This document shows positions 16,593 through 25,170 of a stretch of DNA of 43,742 bases, piece by piece. The notes beneath the pieces were generated by a model. The model was not told the DNA's origin. It saw nothing but the letters and a program-made list of their open reading frames with translations, and did not search any database. Location of the stretch: positions 1-43,742 of the forward strand of contig CAJUQB010000040.1 in NCBI GenBank assembly GCA_910588285.1, written 5' to 3'. A program made the translations under genes and the position numbers. How positions within the stretch are numbered: the stretch's first letter is position 1; each line of letters starts with the position of its first letter. The stretch is from an uncultured Lachnospiraceae bacterium. GTDB taxonomy: Bacteria > Bacillota > Clostridia > Lachnospirales > Lachnospiraceae.

Positions 16593-16789
16593 GTCTTTTA
16601 CCTCCATTATTCTACTTAGGATACTTTATTGCGAAAAAATTATACCACGTTGCCAAAATTTTCTCAATACCTCTTATAAATATCGCCTCAGTTATCTATG
16701 TTTTCAATATTGATTATTTTAAAAACTTCCTCGATCCTGTTTACGCAAAAATTTTAGGGCCGCTTTTTCAAAAATAACCATATATTCAC

Positions 16790-17008
16790 TCATAGCGTCA
16801 TACCAAGCTCTTTTGCAACCTCATCAAAAGTCAAGGTTTCTCCATCATTCTCTTGTTTTGCATCTGAAATCATTTTCAAGTCCCATTCATCCGGTTCGAT
16901 TGCTTCTCCTGCATAAGCCTTCATAGATTCCAACATATGGACTACAAATACCAGCTTGTTATCTGGAACATCGTTAATCAGTTGTATCACACGTTCTTTA
17001 TTGCTCAT
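16790..17008 (-). CDS. Small conserved-type protein of unknown function (antitoxin-like)
   Basis: A 72-residue acidic protein beginning MSNKERVIQLINDVPDNKLV, with a ribosome site AAGGTGATGAA. The first half predicts two helices, and the C-terminal part (GETLTFDEVAKELGMTL) resembles the tail of small Firmicutes proteins that often precede a toxin. No toxin gene lies next to it: downstream is the rubredoxin and upstream is tRNA-Lys. It may be a solitary antitoxin or an unrelated small regulator. I do not recognise a named family with confidence. Confidence 0.65.
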   Translation of the reverse strand: MSNKERVIQLINDVPDNKLVFVVHMLESMKAYAGEAIEPDEWDLKMISDAKQENDGETLTFDEVAKELGMTL

Positions 17009-17229
17009 TTCATCACCTTACTTTCTAAATTTACTGCTATCTTATCTACCATTAATATATCATATGGTAAATACGCGTGTAAAGAAAATTCACTGTTAAT
17101 GACGCAATACTAGTATACCCCACACTAATTGTCGATACCTTTGACGCAGGATAAGAAATCTTTGAACGCTTAAATACAGATAAAAAAAAGAACCATAACA
17201 GAGTAGATATCATGTCATAGCTCTTTCAA

Positions 17230-17302
17230 TGCGCCTTCAGGGGCTCGAACCCTGGACACCCTGATTAAGAGTCAGGTGCTCTACCAACTGAGCTAAAGGC
17301 GC
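17230..17302 (-). tRNA. tRNA-Lys (CTT anticodon)
   Basis: Reads GCGCCTT...AAGGCGC as a 7-bp acceptor stem, with D-arm AGCTCAGTTGGTAGAGC, anticodon loop ACTCTTAAT giving CTT (codon AAG), and T-arm GGGTTCGAGCCC. The discriminator base is A at 17230. CCA is not encoded. Confidence 0.97.
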
Positions 17303-17627
17303 TTGTTTTTTATTTCTTGTTCAACGCAAGATTTATTATAGTACAGCCTTCCAAAAAAATCAAGTCTTTTTTTACAAAAAATTTGAAAAATTTTCATTTT
17401 TTTATCTGTACCCCATTTTTCAGGCAGCTCATGCTGCTTTCTTTTAAAAAAAATCAAAAATCTCGCGGCAGTCGCCAAATGACTGCGAGCATTCACTTGG
17501 CCCGTTGGCTGCGGAAATAAAAAAATTGTAATTGGGACTAGCCGCCGCGCCGGCAACTTGGTACAATAAATAAAGCTGTGATGCTCTTTAAAAATCGAAA
17601 GGGAAACTATCACCTTAGGAGGATCTT
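17303..17627. other. Intergenic region between tRNA-Lys and trmB
   Basis: AT-rich, no gene seen. It contains a small hairpin (CTCG-CAGTC...GACTG-CGAG, 17462-17489) followed by a GC-rich patch that faintly resembles the sequence at 43476-43520. The trmB ribosome site TTAGGAGG is at its right end. Confidence 0.5.
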
Positions 17628-18266
17628 ATGAGACTTAGAAATATCCCCGGCTCCCGGGAAACCATTGCCAACAGCAGCTGGTGCGTACAGCAGCCGGAGC
17701 AGACAAAGGGCCATTGGCAGGAGCTGTTTGGCAGCAATCATCCCATCCACATTGAAATCGGCATGGGAAAGGGACAGTTTATCATGACCCTGGCTGCCCG
17801 CAATCCCCACATCAACTATATTGGCATCGAAAAATATTCCAGCGTACTGCTTCGCGGCCTTCAGAAAATGGAGGAGCAGCCCCTGGATAATCTCCGCTTC
17901 ATCCGTATGGACGCGGAAACAATCGTCGAAATATTCGATAAATATGAGGTTGAACGGATCTATTTGAATTTTTCCGACCCCTGGCCCAAGGATCGTCATG
18001 CCAAGCGGCGGCTGACCTCCCGGGAATTTCTGGCCCGGTATCACCAGATCCTGGCTCCGGAGGGGCAGGTGGAATTCAAGACAGACAATGCAAGCCTTTT
18101 TGATTTTTCTCTGGAGGAGGCTGCCCAAGCCGGCTGGAGGCTGACCGCTGTGACCCGGGATCTTCATCATGACGCTTCCCTGAATGAGGGCAACATCATG
18201 ACAGAATATGAAGAACGATTCTCTGCCCTGGGGAATCCCATCCACAAGCTGATTGCCATGCGGTGA
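17628..18266 (+). CDS. trmB: tRNA (guanine-N7-)-methyltransferase
   Basis: A 212-residue SAM-dependent enzyme that forms m7G46 in the variable loop of tRNAs. The SAM-binding motif is HIEIGMGKGQFIMTLA near 44-59; the family signature LNFSDPWPKDRHAKRRL lies near 116-132; the C-terminal NIMTEYE motif near 190 contacts the tRNA and catalytic site. The length is normal. TTAGGAGG precedes the ATG. It is convergent with the metallopeptidase gene 36 bp away, and no other gene shares its transcript. Confidence 0.97.
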   Translation: MRLRNIPGSRETIANSSWCVQQPEQTKGHWQELFGSNHPIHIEIGMGKGQFIMTLAARNPHINYIGIEKYSSVLLRGLQKMEEQPLDNLRFIRMDAETIVEIFDKYEVERIYLNFSDPWPKDRHAKRRLTSREFLARYHQILAPEGQVEFKTDNASLFDFSLEEAAQAGWRLTAVTRDLHHDASLNEGNIMTEYEERFSALGNPIHKLIAMR

Positions 18267-18302
18267 ACAGGACGGTGTCCGAATCTCCTTTCCTTCTCTC
18301 CG

Positions 18303-18872
18303 CTATCCCTCAATATGGATCCGCTTCAGCTCCTCCCGGTACTGCCTGTAATCCGGGCAATACCGCTCCACCTCTGCCCAGAAGGCCCTGGAATGGTCCA
18401 TATGCCGCCGGTGGGCCAGCTCGTGGACAATCACATACTCCATCAACTCCCCTGGCAGGAAATACAGCCGATAATTAAAATTCAGATTCCCCTGGCTGCT
18501 GCAGCTGCCCCAGCGTGTCTTCTGATCCCGAATCGTAATCCGGCCATAGGTAACCCCCATAATCCTGGCATAATATGCCACCCGCTGGCCGATTGCATTG
18601 CGGACAGCCGCCAGCTCCCGGTGGGTCAGCGGCCGATTGGGCAATCGCGGCTGATCCGGGCTTTCCTGACGTTCCCGGCAGATATCCAGCTTCTTCACAA
18701 TCCACTCTCTGTGCTGCCGAATAAAATCCTCTGCTGCCTCCTCTGGCAGATACGCCGGAATCCGGGCAATTACTTGTCTGTTTTTAATCTCCAGCCCCAG
18801 GGTCTTCCTGCTGCTGCGGATGATCTGCACCGGGATCTCCTCCCGGTCTGTTTGCAGCTGATAATATTCCAT
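18303..18872 (-). CDS. YgjP/SprT-like zinc metallopeptidase (DUF45)
   Basis: A 189-residue protein of the M48-like DUF45/YgjP family. The zinc motif H150-E-L-A-H154 with H160 (HMDHSRAFW) is intact, and the family's TRWGSCSSQGNLNFNYRL stretch precedes it (around 115-132). The N-terminal part is a small beta domain (IIRSSRKTLGLEIKNRQV). Relatives have been described as UTP pyrophosphatase-like or peptidase-like; the cellular substrate is uncertain. It has a clear own promoter and a GGAGGAG ribosome site. Confidence 0.9.
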   Translation of the reverse strand: MEYYQLQTDREEIPVQIIRSSRKTLGLEIKNRQVIARIPAYLPEEAAEDFIRQHREWIVKKLDICRERQESPDQPRLPNRPLTHRELAAVRNAIGQRVAYYARIMGVTYGRITIRDQKTRWGSCSSQGNLNFNYRLYFLPGELMEYVIVHELAHRRHMDHSRAFWAEVERYCPDYRQYREELKRIHIEG

Positions 18873-18914
18873 CGAACTCCTCCTGCCTTTCCTTCACTGC
18901 AGCTACCGGATTCC

Positions 18915-18943
18915 ATTATATACCGGAACGGCACCTGGCACAA
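18915..18943 (-). promoter_or_regulatory. Promoter of the YgjP-like gene
   Basis: On the minus strand: TTGTGC (18943-18938), 17-bp spacer, TATAAT (18920-18915), about 40 bp before the start codon at 18872. Confidence 0.7.
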
Positions 18944-20279
18944 GGCCCGAATCTGCACTGTGCACCCATTCCTGAACACATGGAAGCAAAGAGCAGCTGA
19001 TTCTCTCCTGCTCAGCGTCCATACCCCTGCTTGGCTGCAGGGGTATGGTTTTCGTTTTTGACACAAGAAATATTTTTACAGGGTTCTGTCCCTGTCTTCA
19101 CTTTTTTATTTCTTTTCCCACAAGGATTTCGTGATATATTTTCTCCGGGCCAGGGTCAAGCAGCGCACCCTGCCCGAAGCTCTGGCATTCCCTGCTCACA
19201 GGGAATACATGGCTCTATTCTCTCTGTATGAAACGGGCCTATGTATGGGGTAGACTGCTGCACTCACTGGAAACAAAAAAGGTACAATGATTTTTTTATT
19301 TCTATCCTATCTCCAAATAACGCTACAAACCTATGCATATCTATTTTCCCATTCTTTGTATGCGTTTTTTATATAGATTCCAGCAAGGCGCTCCGTCACA
19401 ATGCCCGGATCAGCAGCCCGCGGCTCTCTGTCCTGCCACATGGACGCCCTCATTCCCCAATGACGGCAGCCACATGTTCCCGTTTTGCGGCCCTTTGCCT
19501 GAATCCCTCCTTCCTTTCGTGCCATTGCAGACGATGTTCCATTGATCTGCAATAAAGGCAATTGTTCTAAGAGATGCCGGCGGAAATCATTCTCCCGCAA
19601 TGCAATATGCTTTTCTTATTATTTTTTGTAAAATGGGGAACAATATTTCAGATGTGATAAGGAATGTCTTATTAGCTGTGGTAATATTTTAAGATTCTGC
19701 ATATAGTATAGTATCGCATCCTAATCAATATCATATTTCAATACGATAATTGAATACTACATTTGAATACTATATTTCAACATGATATTGCATCAATGCG
19801 AGGTAGTACTGTCTTACCTTATGTAATTACCATTTTCTTGGAAATATTGTCTCGAGTCTGCGCAAGCGCAGATATGGATTCTCCTGGAAGGTGCTCCTCA
19901 TGATATACAGATTCCATGTATTGTCTTCTATATTGTGCACAATGGGGATTCCTGGACGTCTCAGATCTTCAGGAGAGCCGCCCTTCGATAAACGAAAGCG
20001 GTGTGGGCCTGTGCCTTGGGAATGCACTTGACCGCCCAATACTTTAGTACCTTCTTGTATGCTCCGCCAGATACACACTGCTGCTGTCTGCCATCCACTG
20101 GGGATAACGGAAGGTGATATGGTGGAAGCATCGCCATATTACAGATGGTCACTGGCTCCATCTCCCTGGAGCCGCATCTCTTAGTGTTATATTTATACCA
20201 CAATCATTCTCTTTTGGCAAGCCTTTTTAGAAATAATTTCTAAACTTTTTAATTTTTTGTGAAATAATACGCCAATTAC
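18944..20279. other. 1.3-kb stretch without a recognisable gene
   Basis: No convincing coding region. It includes a strong plus-strand terminator at 19019-19058, an AT-rich segment (19620-19810) with repeated TTGAATACTA/ATATTTCAA motifs around 19733-19790, a 14-bp palindrome CTGCGCAAGCGCAG (19858-19871), and a hairpin GGCTCCA-TCTCCC-TGGAGCC (20154-20173). Minus-strand open frames at 19331-19600, 19827-20078 and 19961-20203 have no ribosome sites and no recognisable domains; they could be remnants of a decayed gene. Confidence 0.5.
19019..19058 (+). terminator. Strong hairpin terminator with no assigned gene
   Basis: CCATACCCCTGC (19019-19030) pairs perfectly with GCAGGGGTATGG (19037-19048), followed by TTTTCGTTTTT. 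The T-tract is on the plus strand, yet the only gene to the left (YgjP-like) runs on the minus strand. It may end an unrecognised plus-strand transcript starting between 18880 and 19019. Confidence 0.8.
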
Positions 20280-20308
20280 TTGACGAAAATGCCAAGATTG
20301 TTTATACT
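20280..20308 (+). promoter_or_regulatory. Promoter of mecA
   Basis: TTGACG at 20280-20285, 17-bp spacer, TATACT at 20303-20308; the start codon is about 50 bp downstream. Confidence 0.8.
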
Positions 20309-20364
20309 TTGTGGTACTTAGGGTAAGTATATGTATCATAAACCTGGAAAAGGGAAGTGAATTT

Positions 20365-21153
20365 ATGAAGATTGAAAAAGTCAGCGACAATCAGATCCGT
20401 TGTACTTTAACCAGGGAGGATTTAGCCGACCGGCAGCTTAAGCTCAGCGAACTGGCCTACGGTACGGAGAAGGCAAAGTCTCTGTTCCGTGAAATGATGC
20501 AGCAAGCTGCGTATGAGTGCGGTTTTGAGGCTGAAGATATCCCGTTAATGATTGAAGCAATTCCGCTTTCTGCGGACACCATCATATTAATTATCACAAA
20601 AGTAGAATATCCGGAGGAGCTGGATACACGTTTTTCCCAGTTCTCCGCCGGCAGCGAGGATTACGACCTGATGGAGGAGCCCTCGGGCAGCCGTGATTCC
20701 GTCTTTGATTCCATGGGGGCAGACGACATTCTCGATCTGTTCCGCAAGATTCAGGAGGAACGGCAGAAGGCTGAGGAGCAGACACAGAAGCAGGAGCAGT
20801 TCGTGCCGTTGGAACAGGCACTGGCCCAGAAGGCCGCAGAATCGGCTCCCCTGGTGGTTGATATTACCAAGCTGTTTGTATTCCGCCAGCTGGAGGAGAT
20901 CAGCCGCCTGGCCCATGTATTGAAGGGCTTCTATAACGGTCAGAATGTCCTCTATAAGAACCGTATTGACCGCAAATATTATCTTGTGATCAGCAAGAGC
21001 AACCATACACCAGAAGATTTTAATAAGGTTTGCAATATACTTTCCGAGTACGCCAAGCAGGAAAAATACACTGCCTCCATACAGGCATTCTTTGAAGAGC
21101 ATTATCAGGTTGTGATCCGTGAGCATGCCCTTCAGGTTCTGGCTGATCTGTAG
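20365..21153 (+). CDS. mecA: MecA-family adaptor protein for ClpC
   Basis: A 262-residue negative regulator/adaptor that delivers substrates to the ClpCP protease. The N-terminal substrate-binding domain (MKIEKVSDNQIRCTLTREDL, 1-75) and the C-terminal ClpC-binding domain (about 165-262) are both recognisable, joined by an acidic Gln/Glu-rich linker (EERQKAEEQTQKQEQF). The start is the ATG 6 bases after AAGGGAAGTG. It is a single gene with its own promoter and terminator. In Bacillus MecA controls competence; here the substrate is unknown. Confidence 0.93.
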   Translation: MKIEKVSDNQIRCTLTREDLADRQLKLSELAYGTEKAKSLFREMMQQAAYECGFEAEDIPLMIEAIPLSADTIILIITKVEYPEELDTRFSQFSAGSEDYDLMEEPSGSRDSVFDSMGADDILDLFRKIQEERQKAEEQTQKQEQFVPLEQALAQKAAESAPLVVDITKLFVFRQLEEISRLAHVLKGFYNGQNVLYKNRIDRKYYLVISKSNHTPEDFNKVCNILSEYAKQEKYTASIQAFFEEHYQVVIREHALQVLADL

Positions 21154-21191
21154 AAGGCCAATGGTATTTGATTGTTTCATATTTTTCCAAA

Positions 21192-21225
21192 AAAGAGGAC
21201 AGCCGCTCTTGGGGTTGTCCTCTTT
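21192..21225. terminator. Terminator between mecA and the DUF1858 gene
   Basis: AAAGAGGACA (21192-21201) and TGTCCTCTTT (21216-21225): a 10-bp perfect stem with A and T flanks, able to serve both convergent genes. Confidence 0.85.
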
Positions 21226-21251
21226 GGTATATACGTTCCAATTCGAGTGAT

Positions 21252-21452
21252 TTATTTTGCCAGAAAATCATTGATCTTATTCACCAGTGCATCCGGATCA
21301 ATGCCATGTACCATTGCCGCCTCTTCGATGGTCTCCATCTGAGAGGACGGGCATCCCAGACAGTGCATTCCGATCTCAAGCAGAATCGGCGCCACATTCT
21401 CGTCAATCGTCAGCAGCTCGCCGATCATAGTGCTCTTTGTAACCTGTGCCAT
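21252..21452 (-). CDS. DUF1858 domain protein
   Basis: A 66-residue protein beginning MAQVTKSTMIGELLTIDENV. It covers the DUF1858/hybrid-cluster-associated fold, with the conserved CLGCPSS cysteine pair near residues 31-34 and the ETIEEAAMVHGID helix. Such proteins are common in anaerobes, and the CxxC is thought to be redox or metal related, but function is not established. The start is fixed by AAGGAGG 9 bases upstream. It is divergent from the ferredoxin gene. Confidence 0.9.
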   Translation of the reverse strand: MAQVTKSTMIGELLTIDENVAPILLEIGMHCLGCPSSQMETIEEAAMVHGIDPDALVNKINDFLAK

Positions 21453-21635
21453 GTCTCTTAACCTCCTTTTTCCATATCCTTCCGCTTTGCGGTACCGTAT
21501 CATATTATAACCCTATTTTCTTTATTATGCAATGATGTTCTTGAAAATATACTTGTATTTCCCCTTTTTTTGTATTAAAATAAGGGCAAGGCCATTAAGG
21601 CTTAATATTTGCAAATATTAAAGGAGGATACTAGT

Positions 21636-21806
21636 ATGGCATATGTTATTAATGATTCCTGCGTAAGCTGCGGAACCTGTGAAGGAGAATGTCCGGTAGG
21701 CGCTATTGCAGCCGGCGATGGAAAGTATGAGATCAACCCGGATTCCTGTGTTGATTGCGGAACCTGTGCTGGTGCCTGTCCAGTAGGCGCTATTGCAGCT
21801 GAATAA
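21636..21806 (+). CDS. Clostridial-type 2[4Fe-4S] ferredoxin
   Basis: A 56-residue ferredoxin. Two Cx2Cx2Cx3CP motifs are present (CVSCGTCEGECP and CVDCGTCAGACP), each followed by VGAIAA, showing the internal duplication of the family. It is a low-potential electron carrier for pyruvate:ferredoxin oxidoreductase, hydrogenase and similar enzymes. AAAGGAGG lies 8 bases before the ATG. It is transcribed alone and followed by a terminator. Confidence 0.98.
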   Translation: MAYVINDSCVSCGTCEGECPVGAIAAGDGKYEINPDSCVDCGTCAGACPVGAIAAE

Positions 21807-21860
21807 GGAACAGAAGGGGACTCCGGCTCCTGCCGGTTTTGTCCCTGATTCTTAAGAAGG

Positions 21861-21926
21861 AGAGAATCCCATGGAATCCTGGCTTTGATCAAGGCCTTGA
21901 TTCTTAGAGGGGTTCTCTTTTTTTGT
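21861..21926 (+). terminator. Terminator after the ferredoxin gene
   Basis: AGAGAATCCC (21861-21870) pairs with GGGGTTCTCT (21909-21918, one G-T) and is followed by seven Ts. The loop carries a second perfect hairpin, ATCAAGG/CCTTGAT (21888-21901). Confidence 0.8.
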
Positions 21927-22018
21927 TGTAACTATAAATATTGTCCCCAATCTTTACTGCGAACTTCTCCCAGTCCGTGTACGCAATGAAATACGAGAAA
22001 ATTCCAGTTTTTTATTGC

Positions 22019-22047
22019 TTGAATATTCAAAAAATATATTGTATAAT
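22019..22047 (+). promoter_or_regulatory. Promoter upstream of the lipoprotein gene
   Basis: TTGAAT at 22019-22024, 17-bp spacer, TATAAT at 22042-22047. It implies an unusually long leader of about 275 nt before the ATG at 22332. Confidence 0.65.
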
Positions 22048-22331
22048 AAAGAAAATGATACTTATTTCAAATATGCATTCTTTATTTAATATATAATATG
22101 GCAGATCAAAGACAATTAATTATTAATAATTCTTTCCTTTATATCTAACGGAAAGGTAGAGAAAAGCGGGTGATTCCATTGGAGAATGTAGTAGTAAATT
22201 TGCATCATAGAGTCGTATTTCTAGGAGTCCTTCATAGTATTTATTGAAAGCTTTATCTGTAACAATGGAATGTGCCGACCCGCAGGCACGAAGCCGATCA
22301 ATACCTACAGAGGAAGGGGGTAGCTCGTAGG
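22048..22331 (+). other. Long untranslated leader, no known riboswitch recognised
   Basis: It holds a GTGCC-GACCCGCA-GGCAC hairpin (22272-22289) shortly before the coding start and otherwise AT-rich sequence. I could not match it to a riboswitch consensus. An in-frame open stretch starts at ATG 22272, but no ribosome site supports it. Confidence 0.4.
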
Positions 22332-23018
22332 ATGAAAAAATGGAGTCTGTCAATCATTATTATCTGCCTAATCGCTATGCATATAAGCTGCGGCAAGGAT
22401 TCCGCCGCCCAAACAAATATTGATGCTGCCAGGAAATTCGATTTCACCAAGTATGGCAATCAGCCGAAAGAGGTATTTTTAGAGGACTATGGCCTATCCA
22501 TGGATGATTTCGACATGGATGCTCCCACCAATTATCTCAGCCGTACAGAGCTCCCCTTTTTGGATACCATGGCTACTTACCGTCTGATTTTGGATGCGGA
22601 AGATAGAATTATGGTGATTTCCCCTTCTTTTCTCAGGGAGGACGGACTGGATGCTGATTTTGACAGAATCTCCATGCTTCGGGATCTTTACAATGGATCT
22701 GAGGGGGTGATTTATATGTATGACCTGGAGGAATATGAGGGTGTACCGAATATCAATACCTACAAGACGGCAGATGAATTTAAGGCAGCTGTTATGCAGG
22801 TAAAGGCGAACCCCCAGAAAGCGGAGGAGAAGCATTGGTTTCAGTTAGGAGGACGTTGGAACAGGAAGGATCACGTACAGGTTGCCATGCATTACGTATT
22901 CCGCTTTGAGGATGAAAGATCCCGAATCGAGCTGGAATTCTGCAATATCGATTCGCCTGCCGCGGTTCCCTTTGACCATATTGCACCGGAAGGAACATCC
23001 ATATTTAAACTCCCCTGA
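22332..23018 (+). CDS. Putative lipoprotein of unknown function
   Basis: A 228-residue secreted protein. The N-terminus MKKWSLSIIIICLIAMHISC is a lipoprotein-type signal with the acylated cysteine at C20, though the lipobox (HISC) is not ideal. The mature part is acidic with no recognised domain; it contains FRFEDERSRIELEF near the end and FDFTKYGNQPKEVFLEDYGL at the start. The ribosome site AGGAAGGGGG is about 12 bases from the ATG, so translation may be modest. It faces the MerR-like gene convergently, 51 bp away. A role at the membrane surface is likely; more cannot be said. Confidence 0.75.
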   Translation: MKKWSLSIIIICLIAMHISCGKDSAAQTNIDAARKFDFTKYGNQPKEVFLEDYGLSMDDFDMDAPTNYLSRTELPFLDTMATYRLILDAEDRIMVISPSFLREDGLDADFDRISMLRDLYNGSEGVIYMYDLEEYEGVPNINTYKTADEFKAAVMQVKANPQKAEEKHWFQLGGRWNRKDHVQVAMHYVFRFEDERSRIELEFCNIDSPAAVPFDHIAPEGTSIFKLP

Positions 23019-23069
23019 ACACGCAAAGTATGAAAGGGCAGATGCTGCATCTGCCCTCCCTTCTCTGTC

Positions 23070-23687
23070 TTAAACCGGATTCAACAGCTTCCGCTCCCGT
23101 CTTGAGAGCTTCACCTTCTTCGGCTTCTCCTCCTTGGAGCGCCGCCCCTGCTTCTGGGCCCGGATGGCTGCGTCCAGCTTGCGGAACCGCTCCTCCTCAG
23201 CCTCATCCTGTTCACGCATCAGATAATTCATCTCCTTGATCACCTTATCCTCCACGTGGCGTCCTACCTCCTGCCCCAGGGCTTCCGTGTTCTCCTCCAG
23301 AGCGGTACGGACGATTGCCGTCATCATCTCCTGGAACTGCTCCAGCTTGTCCCCGGTGCTCCTGGCTGTGTTCTGAATCTCTGTCTTATGTATCGGTTCA
23401 CTGGCCACCAGCTGCGTGCCGGCGGCCTTTTTTGCTCCCGCTGCTCCCGCCATGTTCTTCATCCTTTCTTCATGCACTAATATGCGGATTGCTTTTAATT
23501 GATATCCCTGCTCTTTCCATTCCTTTATTTTCTGGAACTCCCGGAGATTCTCTTCTGTATAGTAACGATGTCCCATCTCGTTCCTGGGGATCTGAAGGTC
23601 CAGCTCATCTTCCCAATAACGTAGGACATGGGATTCTACATTGACTAAATTTGCCGCGTCAGAAATCATGTAGCGTACATTATCCAC
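23070..23687 (-). CDS. MerR-type helix-turn-helix protein
   Basis: A 205-residue protein with an N-terminal MerR-like DNA-binding domain: ISDAANLVNVESHVLRYWED and MGHRYYTEENLREFQKIKEW. The remainder is highly charged and probably coiled coil, ending in a basic tail (KVKLSRRERKLLN). No metal-binding cysteines are visible, so it is not a classical metal sensor. The start is GTG, 6 bases after GGAGGT. It lies downstream of the dnaB operon, separated by a terminator, and is expressed separately. Confidence 0.88.
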   Translation of the reverse strand: MDNVRYMISDAANLVNVESHVLRYWEDELDLQIPRNEMGHRYYTEENLREFQKIKEWKEQGYQLKAIRILVHEERMKNMAGAAGAKKAAGTQLVASEPIHKTEIQNTARSTGDKLEQFQEMMTAIVRTALEENTEALGQEVGRHVEDKVIKEMNYLMREQDEAEEERFRKLDAAIRAQKQGRRSKEEKPKKVKLSRRERKLLNPV

Positions 23688-23781
23688 ATTATTACCTCCA
23701 TTCCTATAGTCTTCTGTCTATTTTATTTTATACCATTTCTCTTCCCCATGACAATCATTTTCCATCGTCGAATTGCGACAG

Positions 23782-23820
23782 AAAAAGACAGCCCCGCAAT
23801 TCTTGCGGGAGCTGTCTTTT
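23782..23820 (-). terminator. Terminator of the gdpP-rplI-dnaB operon
   Basis: AAAGACAGC-CCGCAA...TTGCGG-GCTGTCTTT immediately after the dnaB stop codon, with T-tracts on both sides. It probably works for both directions. Confidence 0.88.
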
Positions 23821-23822
23821 GT

Positions 23823-25154
23823 CTAATTCTTTTCCATATTGGCAAACTTCGTATACTGGGGCAGCCACACCAGCTCCACCGGGCCGATGGGGCCGTTTCT
23901 CTGCTTGGCAATGTTGATCTCAGCAATATTCTTCTTGGGTGAATCCTTATTGTAATAATCATCCCGGTATATGAACATCACCACATCGGCATCCTGCTCA
24001 ATGGCCCCGGATTCACGCAGATCCGAAAGCATGGGGCGGTGATCCGGCCGCTGCTCCACCTGACGGCTCAGCTGGGACAGTGCAATCACCGGCACACTCA
24101 ATTCACGTGCCAGGCCCTTCAGGGAACGGGAGATATCAGAGATCTCCTGCTGCCTGGAATCGCTTCGGCCGGAGCCGCTCATCAGCTGCAGGTAGTCGAT
24201 AATAATCAGCTTCAGGTCATGCTCCAGCTTGTATTTCCTGCATTTGGACCGCAGCTCCGAGATGGAGATTCCCGGCGTATCGTCAATGATCATCTTGGAA
24301 CGGCCGATGATACCGGCCCCCTCAATCAGCTTCTCCCAATCCTCGTCCTCCAGGTTCCCGGTTCGCAGCAGTTGGGCATCCACCCGGGATTCCAGGGAAA
24401 AGAGACGGTTTACCAGCTGCTCCTTGGACATCTCCAGGCTGAAGATCGCGGTACACAGATCGCTGTGGAAGGCCACATACTGGGCGATATTCAGCACAAA
24501 GGCCGTCTTACCCATGGAGGGACGGGCTGCGATCAGTATCAGGTCTGAAGGCTGCATTCCAGAGGTCTTGTAGTCAAGATCCGTAAATCCTGTGGCAATC
24601 CCTGTGACATTGCCCTTGGTTCTGGCCGCCATCTCGATCTTCTCCAGGGCGTTGATTACCACCTGCTTGATGGGCACATAATCCCCGCCGCCCTTGCTCT
24701 GCAGCAGTGCAAAAATCTTCTTCTCCGTATCAGCCAGGATATCTTCCACGCTGTCATGGCCCACATAGCACTGGTTGGCAATCTCCTCATTGACCTTGAT
24801 CAATCGGCGCAGCACCGCCTTCTCGGCCACAATATTGGCATAATACTTCACATTGGCAGATGTAGGCACCGAGGCCACCAGCTCTGCCACAAATTCCATA
24901 CTGCAGACCTCCGGCGGTACGTCCTTCTCCCGCAGGCGGTCCTGAAGGGTCACCACATCCACCGGCTTCCCCTCGTTATACAGCTCTACCATGGACTCAA
25001 ACAGCACTCCATAGGACTGCTGATAGAAGTCCTCCTTTGTAACAGTCTCAGAGGCCACCACAATGGCCTCCTTATCCATAATCATGGAACCAATCACGGA
25101 TTGCTCTGCCTCCATGCTGTGGGGCATAATTCGCTTAATCAGGGCCTCCTCCAT
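23823..25154 (-). CDS. dnaB: Replicative DNA helicase DnaB
   Basis: A 443-residue hexameric helicase that opens the replication fork. The N-terminal primase-interaction domain (IMPHSMEAEQSVIGSMIMDK) and the RecA-like C-terminal domain with Walker A ARPSMGKTAF and Walker B LIIIDYLQLM are both complete. No intein is present. GGGAGGAG precedes the ATG. It is the third gene of the gdpP-rplI-dnaB operon, 16 bp after rplI, the usual order in Firmicutes. Confidence 0.98.
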   Translation of the reverse strand: MEEALIKRIMPHSMEAEQSVIGSMIMDKEAIVVASETVTKEDFYQQSYGVLFESMVELYNEGKPVDVVTLQDRLREKDVPPEVCSMEFVAELVASVPTSANVKYYANIVAEKAVLRRLIKVNEEIANQCYVGHDSVEDILADTEKKIFALLQSKGGGDYVPIKQVVINALEKIEMAARTKGNVTGIATGFTDLDYKTSGMQPSDLILIAARPSMGKTAFVLNIAQYVAFHSDLCTAIFSLEMSKEQLVNRLFSLESRVDAQLLRTGNLEDEDWEKLIEGAGIIGRSKMIIDDTPGISISELRSKCRKYKLEHDLKLIIIDYLQLMSGSGRSDSRQQEISDISRSLKGLARELSVPVIALSQLSRQVEQRPDHRPMLSDLRESGAIEQDADVVMFIYRDDYYNKDSPKKNIAEINIAKQRNGPIGPVELVWLPQYTKFANMEKN

Positions 25155-25170
25155 GCATAGCTCCTCCCGC

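Noticed and set aside
18880..19058. 6S or SRP RNA gene ending at the strong terminator
   Set aside because: No 6S-like long central bubble or SRP GGAAGCAGCC-type core could be drawn; most of the region is the promoter and leader of the minus-strand metallopeptidase gene.
19331..19600. 89-codon minus-strand frame
   Set aside because: No ribosome site, no recognised domain, mixed composition; kept only as a possible remnant in the gene-poor region.
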